In this document: piece by piece, positions 47,295 to 61,000 of the stretch
Position numbering within the stretch: position 1 is the first letter of the stretch
Layout: each line of letters opens with the position of its first letter
From: Megascapheus bottae
Taxonomy: Eukaryota; Chordata; Mammalia; Rodentia; Geomyidae
DNA length: 64,000 nt
Direction: 5' to 3'
Assembly (NCBI GenBank): GCA_024803745.1
Contig: JANJXV010000016.1
Span: 39,227,001 to 39,291,000 of the forward strand
Notes under the pieces: model-generated
Databases searched by the model: none
Seen by the model: only the letters and a program-made list of their open reading frames with translations
Told to the model about the DNA's origin: nothing
Made by a program: the position numbers and the translations under genes

Positions 47295-50200
47295 GCAAGT
47301 AAAATAAATTGATTTTCCTTCAATATCATCTATGTGGCAACCAGCAACTCACATAGAGTAAATGTTTCACTGGTTCTAATCTTGTCACTGTAGCAATATT
47401 GCCTCCGTGAAGAAGAAATAGTTATTCTTTACTGCAGCATAATAGGAAATATCTCTTACCCAGAAATTACTGATTACATATTCAGAATAAAATTCATAAA
47501 CATGAGTATTGGAAATGCAATGTAGAGAGGATTGAAACATTTGGGAAAAATATTGTTCTTTTGGTATAGAATAGGTGCATTTGAATGTGATATGAGATAT
47601 TCACCTTGTAATACTTGCATTTGGTGATGAGGAAGGACAGAGCAGGAGAATCCTCCATTTGCTGCATGTCCGGCATATGTAGAAAAACTTTGTGCTTCTT
47701 CTCCATCTCTCTAGCCTTCCGTTCCTCTCTGCCATCTGTCTCTTTGTCTTCCTCTATCCTATCTCAGATAGAAAAACCCTGTAGAAATAGAAATAAAAGA
47801 AACTTTGAAAAATTTGCTCCTCTACTATCCATCTTTCAATTTTCTACATTTCTTAGATCCTTTTTACAAAACCTACCAAAAGCATGAAGGAATTGTGGAG
47901 CATCCCAGAGGCAGAAGATTTGTCAACATCATAAAGGCCTGGATTTTATACCTAGAAAAAAATTAAGGATGAGGAGTTTGTTTTGCTTGGAAAATAGTAT
48001 CCATTACAATGATCTGTGTTTTGTTATGAAGAGAAGAATGATAATATCTGGGATAATTTTTCATCCTACAGAAATACTCTTCATTGAATTCAGAAAGTTC
48101 CAGATGAGAGACTTCTCAAAGCTCTTACTTAAGAATATCATGATTTCACTCTGACTGAGGAAAAATAATCCAAGTGTGCATGAGTTTTTAATACTTCATG
48201 TTTGCATTTCAGAAAGATTTTTTGAACGGCTGACTAAAAGAGAAATTTATGACTGCATTTAAGAAGGAAATGTTGTGGGAGCCGAAAGAAATGAGAGAAC
48301 TACAATGCTATGAGAGCCAAAGGAAGGAGCTTGTTGGTAGTAAAACAAAAATATCAAGATTCCAAACAGAAGAAAAGAAACTCAACAAGATTTCTGAATC
48401 TGTAGAGATCACTTCAGAAGGTGACAAATCATGACAGTTTTAGAGTTCTTGTTCCCCCATCAAAGTTGATTTTTCGATTTGAGAAAATTACTTGAGCTCA
48501 GTTTCCTCTATTTAAAAATTTGCATACAAATTGTTCTATCTACTATGTGGTACAAGTAGTTTATATATGTAAATATTTGCATCAATGCCTGGTCAGTAGT
48601 GCGTATCATGTAAGTACTTGTAGTTATTACTTCAATATATTTCCTTGTTTTATTTCCTGTTGGAAGGGGGAGGGGGAGGAAGGGAGCCAGTTCACATGAA
48701 AATCCATTTCGCTGTTTATTACTTGCCCTTGGATGAATTTTAAATTTTGTCTCAATATATACAATGTAAATGAATGTTAATACCACGGTCTGCTGTGATA
48801 GCACACCAGAACATACTGGAAGATAGACATATCTCTAGACGTGACTGGGCTTATTGCTGCCAGGGTGTGTGTCCATTGTCTCTTATCTCTCTCCACCAGG
48901 TTTCCTAAGGCCCAGCCAGACTAGATAAGGATGGGAGAGACTTTGTTATGCTGATGGGAAGTTGAGGACCACCTGATCATCCTTGTGTCGGAGCTGTGCT
49001 TGAGAAGGTTTGCTACATACACTTTGAAGAATGTACCATTTAACTATTTCCAGTAATACATTATGGCCATGGTGGGTGGAAATGGGTCACAAACTTGATT
49101 ACATGTGTGGAAATTCATGGCAACTTTCCTTTCAAGAAGTTGTTAGTGACAGTGTAAGAGTGATTTTCATGGTGTAGTTGGTTAGATAGGAAAAAAAAAT
49201 AGTAAGTGCCACAGGATTTTTGGTAAGAAGAGAGGATATAAAAATAAGGTACATGGACATTTGGCCAGTGGAGAACTTGAAAGTGAGCATTTAAAGTGGA
49301 TTATATCACCTTTGGTGAAAGTATCAGATGAAAAAGGAAAGGTCAGCAGTTTTAAGAATGACAAAGAGATTCACTGATTTCCTCAATTGTAGGTGCATGT
49401 TTCAAGGGATTATGAGGATTCCTTATTTCTCCAGAATATCCACTCTCTACCTAATTCTATTCCTATTCCCCATGTGGTAAGTTTATCAAAAAGTTTCTCC
49501 ATATGACAGCATTTCAGCCTCCTTTCACACCTCTTTAATTTCTAAACACTAACAACTTCCATTAATTGGTTGTAATAGATGCCAGCCTAATCCTCAGCAT
49601 ATATAAAAAATATTTATGTAAATATATTTTTATCTGATTCATATTCTCTGTCATTGCTGCTCTAGGGTAACAAGTTGACAATTAAAATTTAGTCTGAAAT
49701 AATTCAAATAATTAAGAACTGTTAGTATATGCCACGGTGGATTTCAAAGAAAATGATAGGCATTGCAGGATATAATTTATTTAGGAGATTTTATCTATTA
49801 GCATCTTATAATGATTTAGATAATTGAGATTTGATTCTGCCTAAAGGCTTTTAAAGAAAGATAGTTTACTTAGCATATTTTCAGTAATGAATCTAATGAA
49901 ACATTTTTTAATTTGCAAATGAAAAATTAATATAGCAATTGTTATGGGATTTTGTTTATGGATTTATTTGTTGAAATAGGTATAATAAATGCTGACCATT
50001 TCCTATATGTAACACAAAATTTACCACTCCCCAAAACACAGTTTTCTTTTTCTTCAGTGCTTTATCATCCTTTACCAATTTGTTTCTATCTGCAATTAAT
50101 CAAGTTTCATTCTTTATCATCTCAAAATATATTTTAAATATTTTCCATTTTAAATATAGTTGTTTCTTATGATCTCTGGATTTTCTGGATAACATTAATA

Positions 50201-51552
50201 TTATAGCCACTAGAGAAATCAAAATGCACTTTAGCTTTATTTCAATAAAGCTTTATGTTTGTTTAGAATTGACCAAAGTTTGCTATCAGAATATAGTGGT
50301 TTTATGTTGAAAGCATCTTACAGTGAAATTCAAGTGTCCATAGGGCTAATTTTTATAGAGCTTCATCTTTTAGGCAAGGATCAACACTCTATTCATTTGC
50401 ATATAGAAAAATGATCATCACTTCTCCTTCAGATTGTTTTATGTGTTCTTAAGTACTTGGCACTGAAGCCAAAGTGTCAAGAGTGGGACACTAGAGGTGG
50501 ACCTGACAGCCACAATTCCACACCTTGTGTGTTTGGTCCCTTTTGGGGATAGAGTGTCTCTAATATGTCCTGTTTAGCCTCCACATGCAGCTGCTCCCAT
50601 CTCACTTTCTCAGGACGGGACTGCCGAATAGGCAGTGAGCACACCAGCACACTCACATAGCATTCTATAGATCTCCATGCATCAAATGAATACCTGAAAT
50701 ATTCATTTTACAGTGTCAATGAAAAAAATGATTGTGAGATTAAAAGCTGGAATAATTTCTGCAGAAATGCTTCAATCTTGGATATGTGGGTCTAGCCACG
50801 TATTAGGGTATCTCAGTCTTCATCTAGTCTAGATTGATACTGTGTGGGATTTCTAAAAACAAAAAAAACAAAACTGTAATAACCCCAGGTTCCACACAAC
50901 AGACCAGTATTAAATGTCCAAATTCAGATTTGACATCACAGATGCAAAAATCTGTCACTTCAGACAAGGACAGCGTCTCAAGACTGATGTAAGATTTGGA
51001 AGAGTGGGTGTATTTATCCATGTTTGAACAGAAGTTACAATCTTTATTCTTGTTGACATCTTTCTTACCTTTGTGATTAAATTTTGCAATGAATGTTTTA
51101 ATCATGTTGCCATAAAATTTTTATACTTCTTGGCAGTTATTCCCACTCCTATGCTTGAATTCAAAGATTGTTTCATCAGTGGTTAAAATGAACACATCAA
51201 AATCAACTCTTCATGTGTCAAAAATAGTCCTTTGTCTCCATTTTTTTACCCAAATCTTAAATATTAATGACAGCAGCTGGCTTTTTTTTTCTTCTTGGTA
51301 TATCATAGTCAATAAATGACCTCCAACATCCTTTATAACTCAAGTCTGATCATTATTAAAGTAAATCAGTGTGATATCCACAGCATTGCTAAATTCTCCT
51401 TAGGTGGCTGCATATCTTTTAAGCTTTCAAATAATTTTCTGTGACCATCTGAGGTATGGCCCATTAAAGAACAGTTTATTCCTGCTTTAAACTTCTAATT
51501 GTATTCTCAAAAGTGTTCCCAGTGATTTATTTATATCAAAAATACATCAGAG
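47295..51552. other. Non-coding sequence, nothing recognised
   Basis: About 4.2 kb of unique-looking AT-rich DNA. Plus-strand frames at 47615-47887, 47969-48154 and 48249-48434 are short and unrelated. A G-rich purine run occurs at 48662-48687. No repeat family was recognised. Confidence 0.5.
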
Positions 51553-51776
51553 ACTGGTACCTGTGGTTTACTCCTGTCATCTTAACTTTTCAGGAGGCTG
51601 AGATCTGAGGACTGCAGTTCAAAGCCAACCAGGGAAGGAAAGTCCATGAGACTCTTATTTGCAAGAAACTACTCAGAAAATGCCAGAAACGGTGCTGTGG
51701 CTCAAGTGTTACATCACTAGCCTTTAGGAAAAGAATCTCAGAGACAAGCATCCAGGCTGCATTCAGGCCCCAAGAC
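51553..51776 (+). mobile_element. 7SL-like/Geo SINE, plus strand
   Basis: The left half has TTCAGGAGGCTGAGATCTGA, AGTCCATGAGACTCTTATTT, then the Geo-like half GGTGCTGTGGCTCAAGTG ending GCATTCAGGCCCCAAGA. Flanks ATACATCAG (51542) and ATATATCAG (51777) may be the target duplication. Confidence 0.85.
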
Positions 51777-51785
51777 ATATATCAG

Positions 51786-52076
51786 TGTTGTTTTCTGTAA
51801 CATTCATCTTTGAAAAATAATGTGCCTATGTTTTGGGCAAAGATAAGGTAGCTTTGATGGCTGCTCTTCTTAGATTGCTGGTAGAAAGTTCAAGTCTTCT
51901 TGGCTCATGTGGGCATACTGCTTCAACCTATCTTATCAATCATTAGGTCATCTTTTCTCTTGGGCCTTCCTAACTCCTTTCCATATGGTCGCTCATAATT
52001 AAGGTGGGCTCCAGTGAAATCTCATATCAACACATTGTCTCTACACCAGACAATGCATTATACTCATTTTTGGAAG

Positions 52077-52078
<2 letters not shown>
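51786..52078. other. Non-coding sequence between SINE and microsatellite
   Basis: Unique-looking sequence, nothing recognised. Confidence 0.5.

Positions 52079-52151
<73 letters not shown>
52079..52151. repeat. Compound microsatellite (AT)n(AG)n
   Basis: About 16 AT units followed directly by about 20 AG units, then a GC-rich flank (GGCGGGCGGGGG). The open frames here are dipeptide artefacts. Confidence 0.97.
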
Positions 52152-52153
<2 letters not shown>

Positions 52154-53069
52154 GGCGGGGGAATGAGAGGGCCATTGTTTCTTCTCTGAGGACAAAAATA
52201 TCCTCCACAAAGGTAAAGACTAAGATCTGAAAAACGAAATATCTGGCCTCTGGGCAGATAACCATGGTTCAGAGACCACCTCTTACACAGCTAGGTATCT
52301 TTATTTAGCTCCTTCAAATCTGCTTAGTAAACCATCCTCCAAACTTGGAGGACATTGTGTAAATAGAGGAACGTTCCATATGAGTGAAGTGATGTTCACT
52401 GGAAATCTTAAAAGAGGCTATTTAAGAAGATAATAATGGCAATTTATATTTAGGTGGGGGAGATAGATGAAAATACATAAAATGCTATATTCATTTATAT
52501 CTGTGTTCTACTACTAAGTTATATATTTTCCAGATAGAACTGGTTTAATGAAAAGCATTACTTTGTATGACTGATCTTATTGGTTACTGTGAAGGGATCT
52601 ATTTGTCTTCAATGACATGTGTGGTTGCAAAAAATACACCATTTTATATAGTTGGTATAACAACACAGTTTTCAAGAAAACATGCAAATACTAAGAGGGC
52701 CCAGAAAAAATGATCACACAAACATGATATTGCTTTCCTGTTCTCAAAATTCTACTTATAAGTTAAAAAAAACATGGATTATTTGTCCTCTGTAATGATT
52801 TGTTATCAGAATGAGAATATGGACCATATTATCTGAATTACATTTACACATTACACTACTCTGAAAAAAACTGAATATCATCTTGAGAATGTGTGTATAC
52901 ATACATATATACAAATGCATATAATTATATAGAGGCTGAATTATTTTAAATAGGTTTCAAGAACATATAAAAATAACATGAAAAAAACTCAGTGAAAGTG
53001 TTGCCATAGGGGGATGTTGGGGAAAAATAAACAGAAAGAGGCTTTTGTGATGATCATTAATGAGAGGAG
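52152..53069. other. Non-coding sequence, nothing recognised
   Basis: AT-rich unique-looking DNA. Confidence 0.5.
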
Positions 53070-53265
53070 ATTAGGGATGAAAGGAGATGAGTAAGATTGG
53101 AGGAGATTGTGTCTGTGAACACAATGCAGCATGTTGAAGTTGTTGTAGGAAGCTAGAAAGGAAGCATGATGATCAGAGTATATTATAAACAGGCATGGAA
53201 ATGTAACAATAATAAAATACCTCCCTACCTCATGTAACTAATGCAAGCTAAAAAGAAAAAGAAAA
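53070..53265 (+). mobile_element. Old L1-type 3' end, plus strand (tentative)
   Basis: A purine-rich stretch (GAGGAGATTAGGGATGAAAG) is followed by GGAAATGTAACAATAATAAA and AACTAATGCAAGCTAAAAAG. This is the general form of an older L1 3' UTR end with an A-rich tail. Divergence is high. Confidence 0.4.
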
Positions 53266-53533
53266 GAATACCAACAGCCTCTTTTCTTCTATGTATTAGT
53301 CAGTACATTAATAAACCAAAGCAACTACCAGTGTTGTTTGGCCAGTGCTTAGCTTGCTCTGATACAAAGTGGAACTCACGGGTCATAGTAACAAAATCTA
53401 CAGATTAAAACTAAGGTATCACCAAACTACTGTCAACAGATTTCAGAAAGAAGTTTTGTGAAACCAATCAATAGAAAACAGGCATAATTATATAAGTAGA
53501 TTAATTCTATTTGGACGACTTAGTCTGACTTTT

Positions 53534-53775
53534 TTTTACTCGTTTTTTTTTTTTTGTTGTTGTTGTTTTTTTTTTTTTTTTCTTTTTGCCAGTCTTGGGC
53601 TTGGGCTCAGGGCCTGAGCACTGTTCTTGGGTTTTTCTCAAGGCTAGAGCTCTACCACTAGAGCCTCAGCACCACTTCCAGCTTTTTTCTATGTATGTGG
53701 TACTGAGGAATCGAACCTGGGTATTCGTGCATGCTAGGCAAGTACTTTAACCACTAGGCCAAACTCCCGGCCCCA
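53534..53775 (-). mobile_element. IDL-Geo SINE, minus strand, long T-rich tail
   Basis: The tail complement spans about 55 bases with GTT interruptions (53534-53588), followed by full Geo and tRNA-like halves with intact B-box complement GGAATCGAACC. Flanks ACTTAGTCTGACTTTT (53518-53533) and ACTTATTCTGATTTTT (53776-53791) are an imperfect target duplication. The long tail suggests recent insertion or later microsatellite growth. Confidence 0.94.
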
Positions 53776-53791
53776 ACTTATTCTGATTTTT

Positions 53792-56700
53792 AAGAATAAT
53801 ACCTGCTTTGCACTACTATATCCGCAGCAATCTAACAATGACATCAATAATTCATTGTGAAGCATTTCACAGAGAGTCCTAAAATAGTAAAGTTTACCAC
53901 AATATTTTACTCATTTATAAATACACATTTGGATACCACATAGCAATATTTTGTTTGATTTTCTGAATTTAAGCTTGGGTGATAAACTATATTTAACTTC
54001 AATTACAGAAGGGTTGTATTTCCTGTAATTTTTTTTCCTATGATGAAAATTATAACCTTGCCATCAAAAAAAAAAGTAACTAATGGAGAACGGTATTTGA
54101 AAGAGAATGGCCATTTGAAACATGGGATAGGTAACCGGTTCTTCTTCTGCGGGCTTCTGTTGTCTCTCTGGAGGCTGAAGACGTAAATGACACTGATTGT
54201 ACCTTTGCTCGAATGCATTATTCATGACATTCGTGAGGGAGCATCCTGAAACAGCCTGTCATTTCCAATTACATACCATCAAAGAACCATATGCTGTACA
54301 CAGAGGATTGATACTGAGGCATACACAACCCACTCTGGAGAGCATATGGAGAACACATGCATGGCATACATGATAGGGCAGCACTCTAACAGGCTTCAAC
54401 AGGGAACATAACTTGTAACCACAGCTCAGGGCTGCTCTGACCTATCCCCCCACCCCCTTACAGGTCAGAGGGCAATTTATTGCAATCAGTGATGTTTCTC
54501 TGACCTTTCCACCTCACCATCGTGGGTTAAAGACATGCTTGTGAATTTGAGGCATGATAAAACCCTGTAAATTCCAGAACCTTTCAGAAGAGAGAGGTTC
54601 ATGCTGGATCATGGGTTTGCAGGATCAAATTCAAGGTTCCTTGCCTTTTTGCTTGATTAATTGATCAGATATCAACAGAACATACACAGGCTTTTTTTTC
54701 CTGGTTTCCTACTTAGTATAAAGTTGTCCAGAAGGACAACATAATCTTGAGATCCTGATGGGCTCTGCTTTTTAAACACACCCCGATTAAACATCTACTA
54801 TGTCATTACCTCACTATTGGGATTATACTCCACACAGAGTTTCAGAGAGGAAAATCCATATTCAAAACGTAGTAGTGTCTGCCAGAATTGTGATGTTCAT
54901 TAAGTGCTAATTATATTTGCTAAGTTTCTTGCATGGAGAGATGTAAAAACAGTGGCATGAAGGCATTTTGATGAGCCTTGGACACTTCATATTTTTAATC
55001 AGCATAAGCTGTGAATGATTTCTTTTGGAGCATTCAGTAATGCTAATAAAGATACTCTCTGTAATAAGTAATGTTTGCCAATCATGCCAGCCAGTAAACA
55101 TGTAAGATACCCCTACAATTATGAGATCCTGACAGCCTGGCTGTTCAAGGCCACGAGCCACTGGATGAGAACATTTAGTTGTATGTTCATTTTACCCTGA
55201 AATTGAAATGTTACATTTGTGTCCATAGGAAGCAGTGTTGATTTTGATTATTAAAATGGAAGACTTATTTTTTGTCACTCTCCTTTGTATGAATGGTTAA
55301 GAACCATTCCAAAGAATTCCTGTGCAGCTGGCTTTCCACCCAGGCACATTCAGGAATTTTTGATTTAAGATAAAGGTAATTATCATTGCCCTTGAATCGA
55401 TTCTTTAAAATGAAACAGGACTCTATGAACTTTGTATCTTCACATTGTCCTCGTGTCTTCTATATGTAGAACTGAATATCATCTCATTATAGGGGAAATG
55501 TAACATTCAGAATATCATAGACAAATGCTTTCAGAGTGGTAGATGTGAGAGGAGTATATACCTGTTCAAAATCCAGAACTCCATACTCTGGGTTCATAAA
55601 GAGTAAATACATAACAATCACAAGATAAGTCACTGAATTTGAGTTTAATTTTAAAGTAAATATGGTAACGTGTCAAATTACAAGTCATATTTGTGGCATT
55701 TGTGTTATTGGAATTTCTAAGAACTGCTTTCTTATAAGAAAAGGACCAGATACTTGTGACTGATAAATGAATAAAGATATTAAATTCCAAGACATCTTTT
55801 ACACTCCAGTTGTAAAATATACTTATATATGAATTTCATACTCTTAGTCAAGCCTTTTGATTTCCAGTTTGAGGTTGAAGCAGGAATATCTCAGTCATTG
55901 AAAGTGTCAGATTCCTAGTGGGTAATACAGTGATGTACATGAAATGTAATAGTGAAAAGATGTTTCTTGGGCCTCTCATTATAAATATTGTATAAATGTT
56001 GACCTCTATTCAGCCCCTCTGAGATTTAGTAGACAATCTGAATATCCTAGAAAGGTTTTGTCACATTACTATATTCTCATATTGCCTTTTGAAATTGTGC
56101 TCTTAAAAATGACACCCTTTATGGAATCCATAAAGAATATGATTTCTCTGGAGTATGAGGTGATTCTGCTAAAATATTGAAAAGCTGACCATATTAAACA
56201 CAGTAGCTCTGGTGTTTTCTTCTAGGTAAGAACATTAAGTTCTTGAAAATCAAACCTGCTGGCCCTCTCAGTACTTCCTAAATGTTTTTTTTTAAAATAA
56301 TATGGATATTCAGATATGGGTTTAGAAACCTATCAGATAGATCTTAAAGGTACTTAAATTGTCCATAATATTCTATGTTCTATTTCATAAAATGAAATAA
56401 CTTGGTACATTTTCAATCTGAATCTTTCCCCCTTCCTTATGTGATTTATTTCTGTGTTCTTTTATTGAGCTTAGTGCCATCAAACTTCTACTGCGGGAGA
56501 TTTTATGGAAACCTTTCAAATAAGAATGCTATATAAATATGTTTATTTGCTGGTTTTATTATGTCAAGTGATATCAGAAATTTTGAGGTCACAACAAAGG
56601 CAAGAAATAACTATCCCAATTTTAGTTGGCATTTTAATGTATTTCTTGGCATGATGCACTTCTGTGCCCCTTGTGATCCTTAGCTCCATTTGCTGATGTA

Positions 56701-56794
56701 CCAATAAATCTTAACACAGTACCCATTCTCTTGAACATGATTTGAGTTTTGAATTGATCAAGATATATTAATTCATAAATTGAACCTGCTTCTT
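53792..56794. other. Non-coding sequence, nothing recognised
   Basis: About 3 kb of AT-rich unique-looking DNA. No protein-like frames or repeats were recognised. Confidence 0.5.
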
Positions 56795-57195
56795 TGTTTT
56801 CTCTCACTTCCCATCCCCCTGACTCCCATTCTCACCAACTTGTAAAGTTCATTTTCAACATAGTGTCTTGTGCATAGTGTATCTTTTATACTTTGTCCTT
56901 TGTCTCAGCATTTTGTTATTCACCTTTCCTTCCCCAAATCAGACTAACATATATATAAGAAACGGAGTACCGCAATCAAAAATAGTCACAAAAAAAGGAC
57001 AAACCAAAGGGAAAGAAAAACAATGAAAATACAAATAACTTCACACATTACCTTACAAGCAATCACAAAGAAGCTCTCTTGTTAGGGTATCTTGGAGTTC
57101 ATTTTATTAGGCCATATGTACATAGCTATTGATCTATTGTGACGTTCTGCTATGACTCTCTGGACATACGCTCATTATTAGATGCTGTCTGGAGG
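56795..57195 (-). mobile_element. L1 3' UTR fragment, minus strand, older subfamily
   Basis: The order of a pyrimidine-rich start, CAATCACAAAGAAGCTCTCT, TATCTTGGAGTTCATTTTAT, TTAGGCCATATGTACATAGC and TATTGTGACGTTCTGC parallels the antisense 3' UTR blocks at 16560-16780 and 45370-45540. No ORF2 sequence follows. Confidence 0.6.
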
Positions 57196-57335
57196 TCAGT
57201 CACTGGAATGAATTGCCCCTGTAACTCAAATCTTAGGAATCACCAAGAATTCCATGGTTTTAGTATATAGTGAATTACATGATTCTAGTATAAACACAAT
57301 ATGAGAAATTACCTGCCATAAAGAATAATAGCTAT

Positions 57336-57547
57336 GGGCCGGGAGTTTGGCCTAGTGGTAGAGCGCTTGCCTAGCATGCACAAAGACCCGGTTCGATTCC
57401 TCGGTACCCCACATACATAGCAAAAAGCTGTAAGTGGTGCTGAGGCTCAAGTGGTAGAGCTCTAGCCTTGAGAAAGTCCAAAGACAGTGCTCAGGCCCTG
57501 AGCTCAAGCCCAGGACTGGCCAAAAAAAAGTGTTAAGATAAAAAAAA
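57336..57547 (+). mobile_element. IDL-Geo SINE, plus strand, 11-bp TSD
   Basis: A full-length copy: GGGCCGGGAGTTTGGCCTAG, A box, B box, A linker, and Geo half CTCTAGCCTTGAGAAAGTCC through CCCAGGACTGGCC, with a tail of A runs. Duplication AATAATAGCTA at 57324-57334 and 57548-57558. A likely young copy. Confidence 0.95.
57348..57400 (+). promoter_or_regulatory. Internal Pol III promoter of a young SINE copy
   Basis: A box TGGCCTAGTGG at 57348-57358 and B box GGTTCGATTCC at 57390-57400, both matching the tRNA-type consensus. Expression is not known. Confidence 0.7.
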
Positions 57548-57558
57548 AATAATAGCTA

Positions 57559-57992
57559 GATAGAATGCTTCAAGCCTACCATTTTATGTAATGCAGAGGA
57601 GAATCTTAGGAGTTTGGGGGTTTGAGATCAGCCCGGAACCCAGTCCACAAACCACTTCTGAACCAATACTGGATACAAGATTGCATGCCTGAATAATATA
57701 ACTGTGCAGGATGCTACCTAACCTCAGTTAGATTATGACACCAGATACATTGGTTGTGGTAAAGAGATGAGAATTCATCTCAACAGAAGTAACTGGGTAT
57801 GTTGGTAGAATTCTTTCATTCCAGTTATGGAGGGAAACAAAACAGGCATTTTCATTATCAGAATTTTCTCGGGGATAAAAAAACAAATAAATTTCCAACA
57901 TCTGGTATATTTTCTACAATTGACAAACTATGGTGACAGCTTAGATGTCCCACAACTCAGAAATGTATAAAGAGAATATATGTACGTATGTA

Positions 57993-57995
<3 letters not shown>
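57559..57995. other. Non-coding sequence, nothing recognised
   Basis: AT-rich, unique-looking. Confidence 0.5.

Positions 57996-58035
<40 letters not shown>
57996..58035. repeat. (AC)n microsatellite
   Basis: About 20 AC units, preceded by a TGTACGTATGTACGTAC run. Confidence 0.97.
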
Positions 58036-58038
<3 letters not shown>

Positions 58039-61000
58039 TATTTCAGAGAGCATAAGATTATGCCATCCTTACCTAATATATTTTTTAATTCAAGGATGGA
58101 CTCAAAATTTGTACAGACTGCAGAGTGATAGAATTGTGTCCTGATGAAGGTGAGCTGCCATCGGGGACACCTGATTTGGAAGGATCATTCATTTGCATCT
58201 TTCCTACCACCACTCAGTAGGGATATGCTGGGATACAAGCCCCGCCCTCTTACCATGATGGACTGAAGTCTCTGAAACGTTGAGTAGAATAAATTACTCC
58301 TCCTGTCATGACTTTTCCCCTTTGGTATTGTGTCAGAGTGATGAAAAATAAAACATCTAACCCTAAAAGAAATCTTTTCTCCTGACATGTGTGGGATTAG
58401 CTGGTTTACATTACTAATATTCTTCAAGGGACAAGCCACTGCAAAGAAAATAGAAGTATTGACAACAGATGGGGATTGAACTGAATTGAATCTATATTAC
58501 TGGGTTGGATTTATGTAGAATCCTTCATATAAGAACCAGAATGGAAGGAATTTAGCTTATTACCTCTTCTCAAAAACATTGCTTAGGGCTAAGGCAGTCT
58601 CTTCAAAAGCACTAGATTGGCTATTTCTGTCCTATTATTGGCTTTTTTGTGAATGATTGGGTGATTTAGTTCTGGTTTCAATGACTCTACCATTTTAATA
58701 TCCATTATCAGAATCCATATGGATGTTTAAGTTCCTCTTTTTAACTCATCAGTCAGTAAAAACTATAAAAAGTCACAATCTAGGAGAGGCTGACCACAAC
58801 AATCAAAGGACAGGAGAAATAGTGACACACTATGTAGAAAATTATGAGTAAAATACAGATGATTCACTGGCATTTCTACTTGTGGCCTGAAATCCAATGT
58901 GAAAAAAAATCAATGAAAAAGTTGTGAAGCAAAAATTCCAGACTCACTGGTTAAAAGACTTGGACTTGCTTAGATCGAAAGACAGGACGGAGTAGAAAAG
59001 AGCTGCATGAGAAAGAAAAGCATGAAAGTGAGCCACACTTCATAAACCAATTTCTGATATAGAAATTATGTATGGTATGATTTTTCCTTTGTTACGTACC
59101 ATATATTCTACACAATAAATCTTTTCTTTATATTTTACTCCTCTGAACACATTACTGTTGAAGCAGAATAAAACATTCTTTTGTGCATTGCTAGGTTCTT
59201 GGCTGTTTCTATAGCAAAGACATGATTGAGAAAAAATGTATGTATTTTTTTGTCATAAGTACATCTTTAGATATCAAGAAACAAAGACATAGATACTATG
59301 TACATTTTTTCCTGTTGAGTTTGATTTAAAAAAATGGATGGCGGTGGAGAATTGTTTAAAAACACTGCCTCATGCCCACAAATACAAGATAAGTTAGCAA
59401 GACCAGTTTGGTCATGTGACTACCGAGATATGAATATTCCTTTCTTCCAGGGTAAGGATGGCATATTTTAACTGAAGATCTTAAGATATCCCTTAAAGTA
59501 CTGTCAGAAATATGTCACAATGACTGCCCAAACTCAGCAGAAAAATGTGAGAGACCTTTCTTCTTCCGTTGTTTTCACAGATGTCAATGTGTGATATACT
59601 ACAGTTGGATGTCCCAGACCAGCTGGTATGCATGAATTTGTGATGTTGAGTAGAAAACACTAAATATAAGCATTTTCAGAGATACACTAGAAGATAAGGA
59701 GAATTTCATGCCATATGAATCCTTAGCTTCAAGTTAGAATTGCTAAGTGATTTTTCATTGTTTAAGGGGAAGACTTTATCATCAGTAAGAGAGAATGTTG
59801 AAATACATTGATATATTTGTTTACACTTGGTGCACCTCCTGACGTATGTACATATACATGGAAAGTTGTACCTGTCTTATGCTTTCTGTAGTTAACACTG
59901 TAAATTAAACAATCTTTCAGTTTTATTCCTGTTTTGTTATAACAAACATCTATTCTCAAGAGGACATTGTTTGAGTTTTGGCTGATTCCATTTTTAGTGA
60001 ACTATAAAGGATAAACTAGATTTCGTCCTTGGTGTTCTGGAATTAGGAAACTAAAGATACAAACATGTAGCAAGGACTAACATATTCCAGGTACTTATCT
60101 GATTATATGTGCAGCATATATATGGGAAGTGTAGAAGTCACCTTGCATGAAAAACATCTAATGGACTCCTAATAATAAAACATTGAAACATACATAAATA
60201 TCAAGTTAATATAAAAGAAGGAAAACATTCATCTAATATTAATAAACTGTAGATGAAAATGTGGAATAATAAGCCTGTGGAAATTCTGTTTTAATAAGCC
60301 AAAGAGGAACTTACCAAGTCAGAAGTCTGACATTTTATGCATCAGGATGAGCTAGGAACAGATCCTTGAGCAACAAGGCCCTTGTTTCATGGAAATATGG
60401 GGATGAGAAGGATGAGGTGTGAGTTACAGGCTGCATATTTGGCAAGGCATTAGGAAAGAAGAATCGAAGCAGCTAGGATGGTGGATATGTGAGTTATCTA
60501 TAGGCAGGGAAGTCACTGACAGAGAGACATCAGAACTTTTTCAGGAGTGGATGAAGGGAAGATGCTGAGATCAGTTGGGGATGTCATCTAAAGATTTGTG
60601 AGATAAGTTTTGGTCTGAGATGCAGATGTATGTAGAAACTTATTGTATTTTCTATCATGTACATCCATGGGTCCTTCATCTGTTATATGACCAATTGCTG
60701 ACCAAAATACCACACTCCCAATACAAATTTACTGATATATACAGATATTGTCTATTGTTATTTCCTCGAAACAACACAGGCTAACAACAATCATATAACA
60801 TTTCCATAATATTGGGTGTTAGAAACACTGCAGGAATGGTTTTAACTACACAGGAAGATGGACTTTAATGTGTGTGTAGTGAATCTTACCATACTAAAGT
60901 TTAGAGCATTAACAGACTGGGGTAACTACTAACTGTAATAGATCCAATCACCAAGTGACACTCTGCAAGAGTACTGAAGTTCACCAATCTTGCTTCAACA

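Noticed and set aside
48249..48434. 61-codon charged open frame preceded by a splice-acceptor-like TTTGCATTTCAG
   Set aside because: Acceptor-like sequences are common in T-rich DNA; no matching donor, no homology recognised, and the neighbouring frames are unrelated.
47615..48434. Three plus-strand frames in a row (47615, 47969, 48249) as a possible gene
   Set aside because: The frames differ in phase and composition, and no exon-intron pattern links them.
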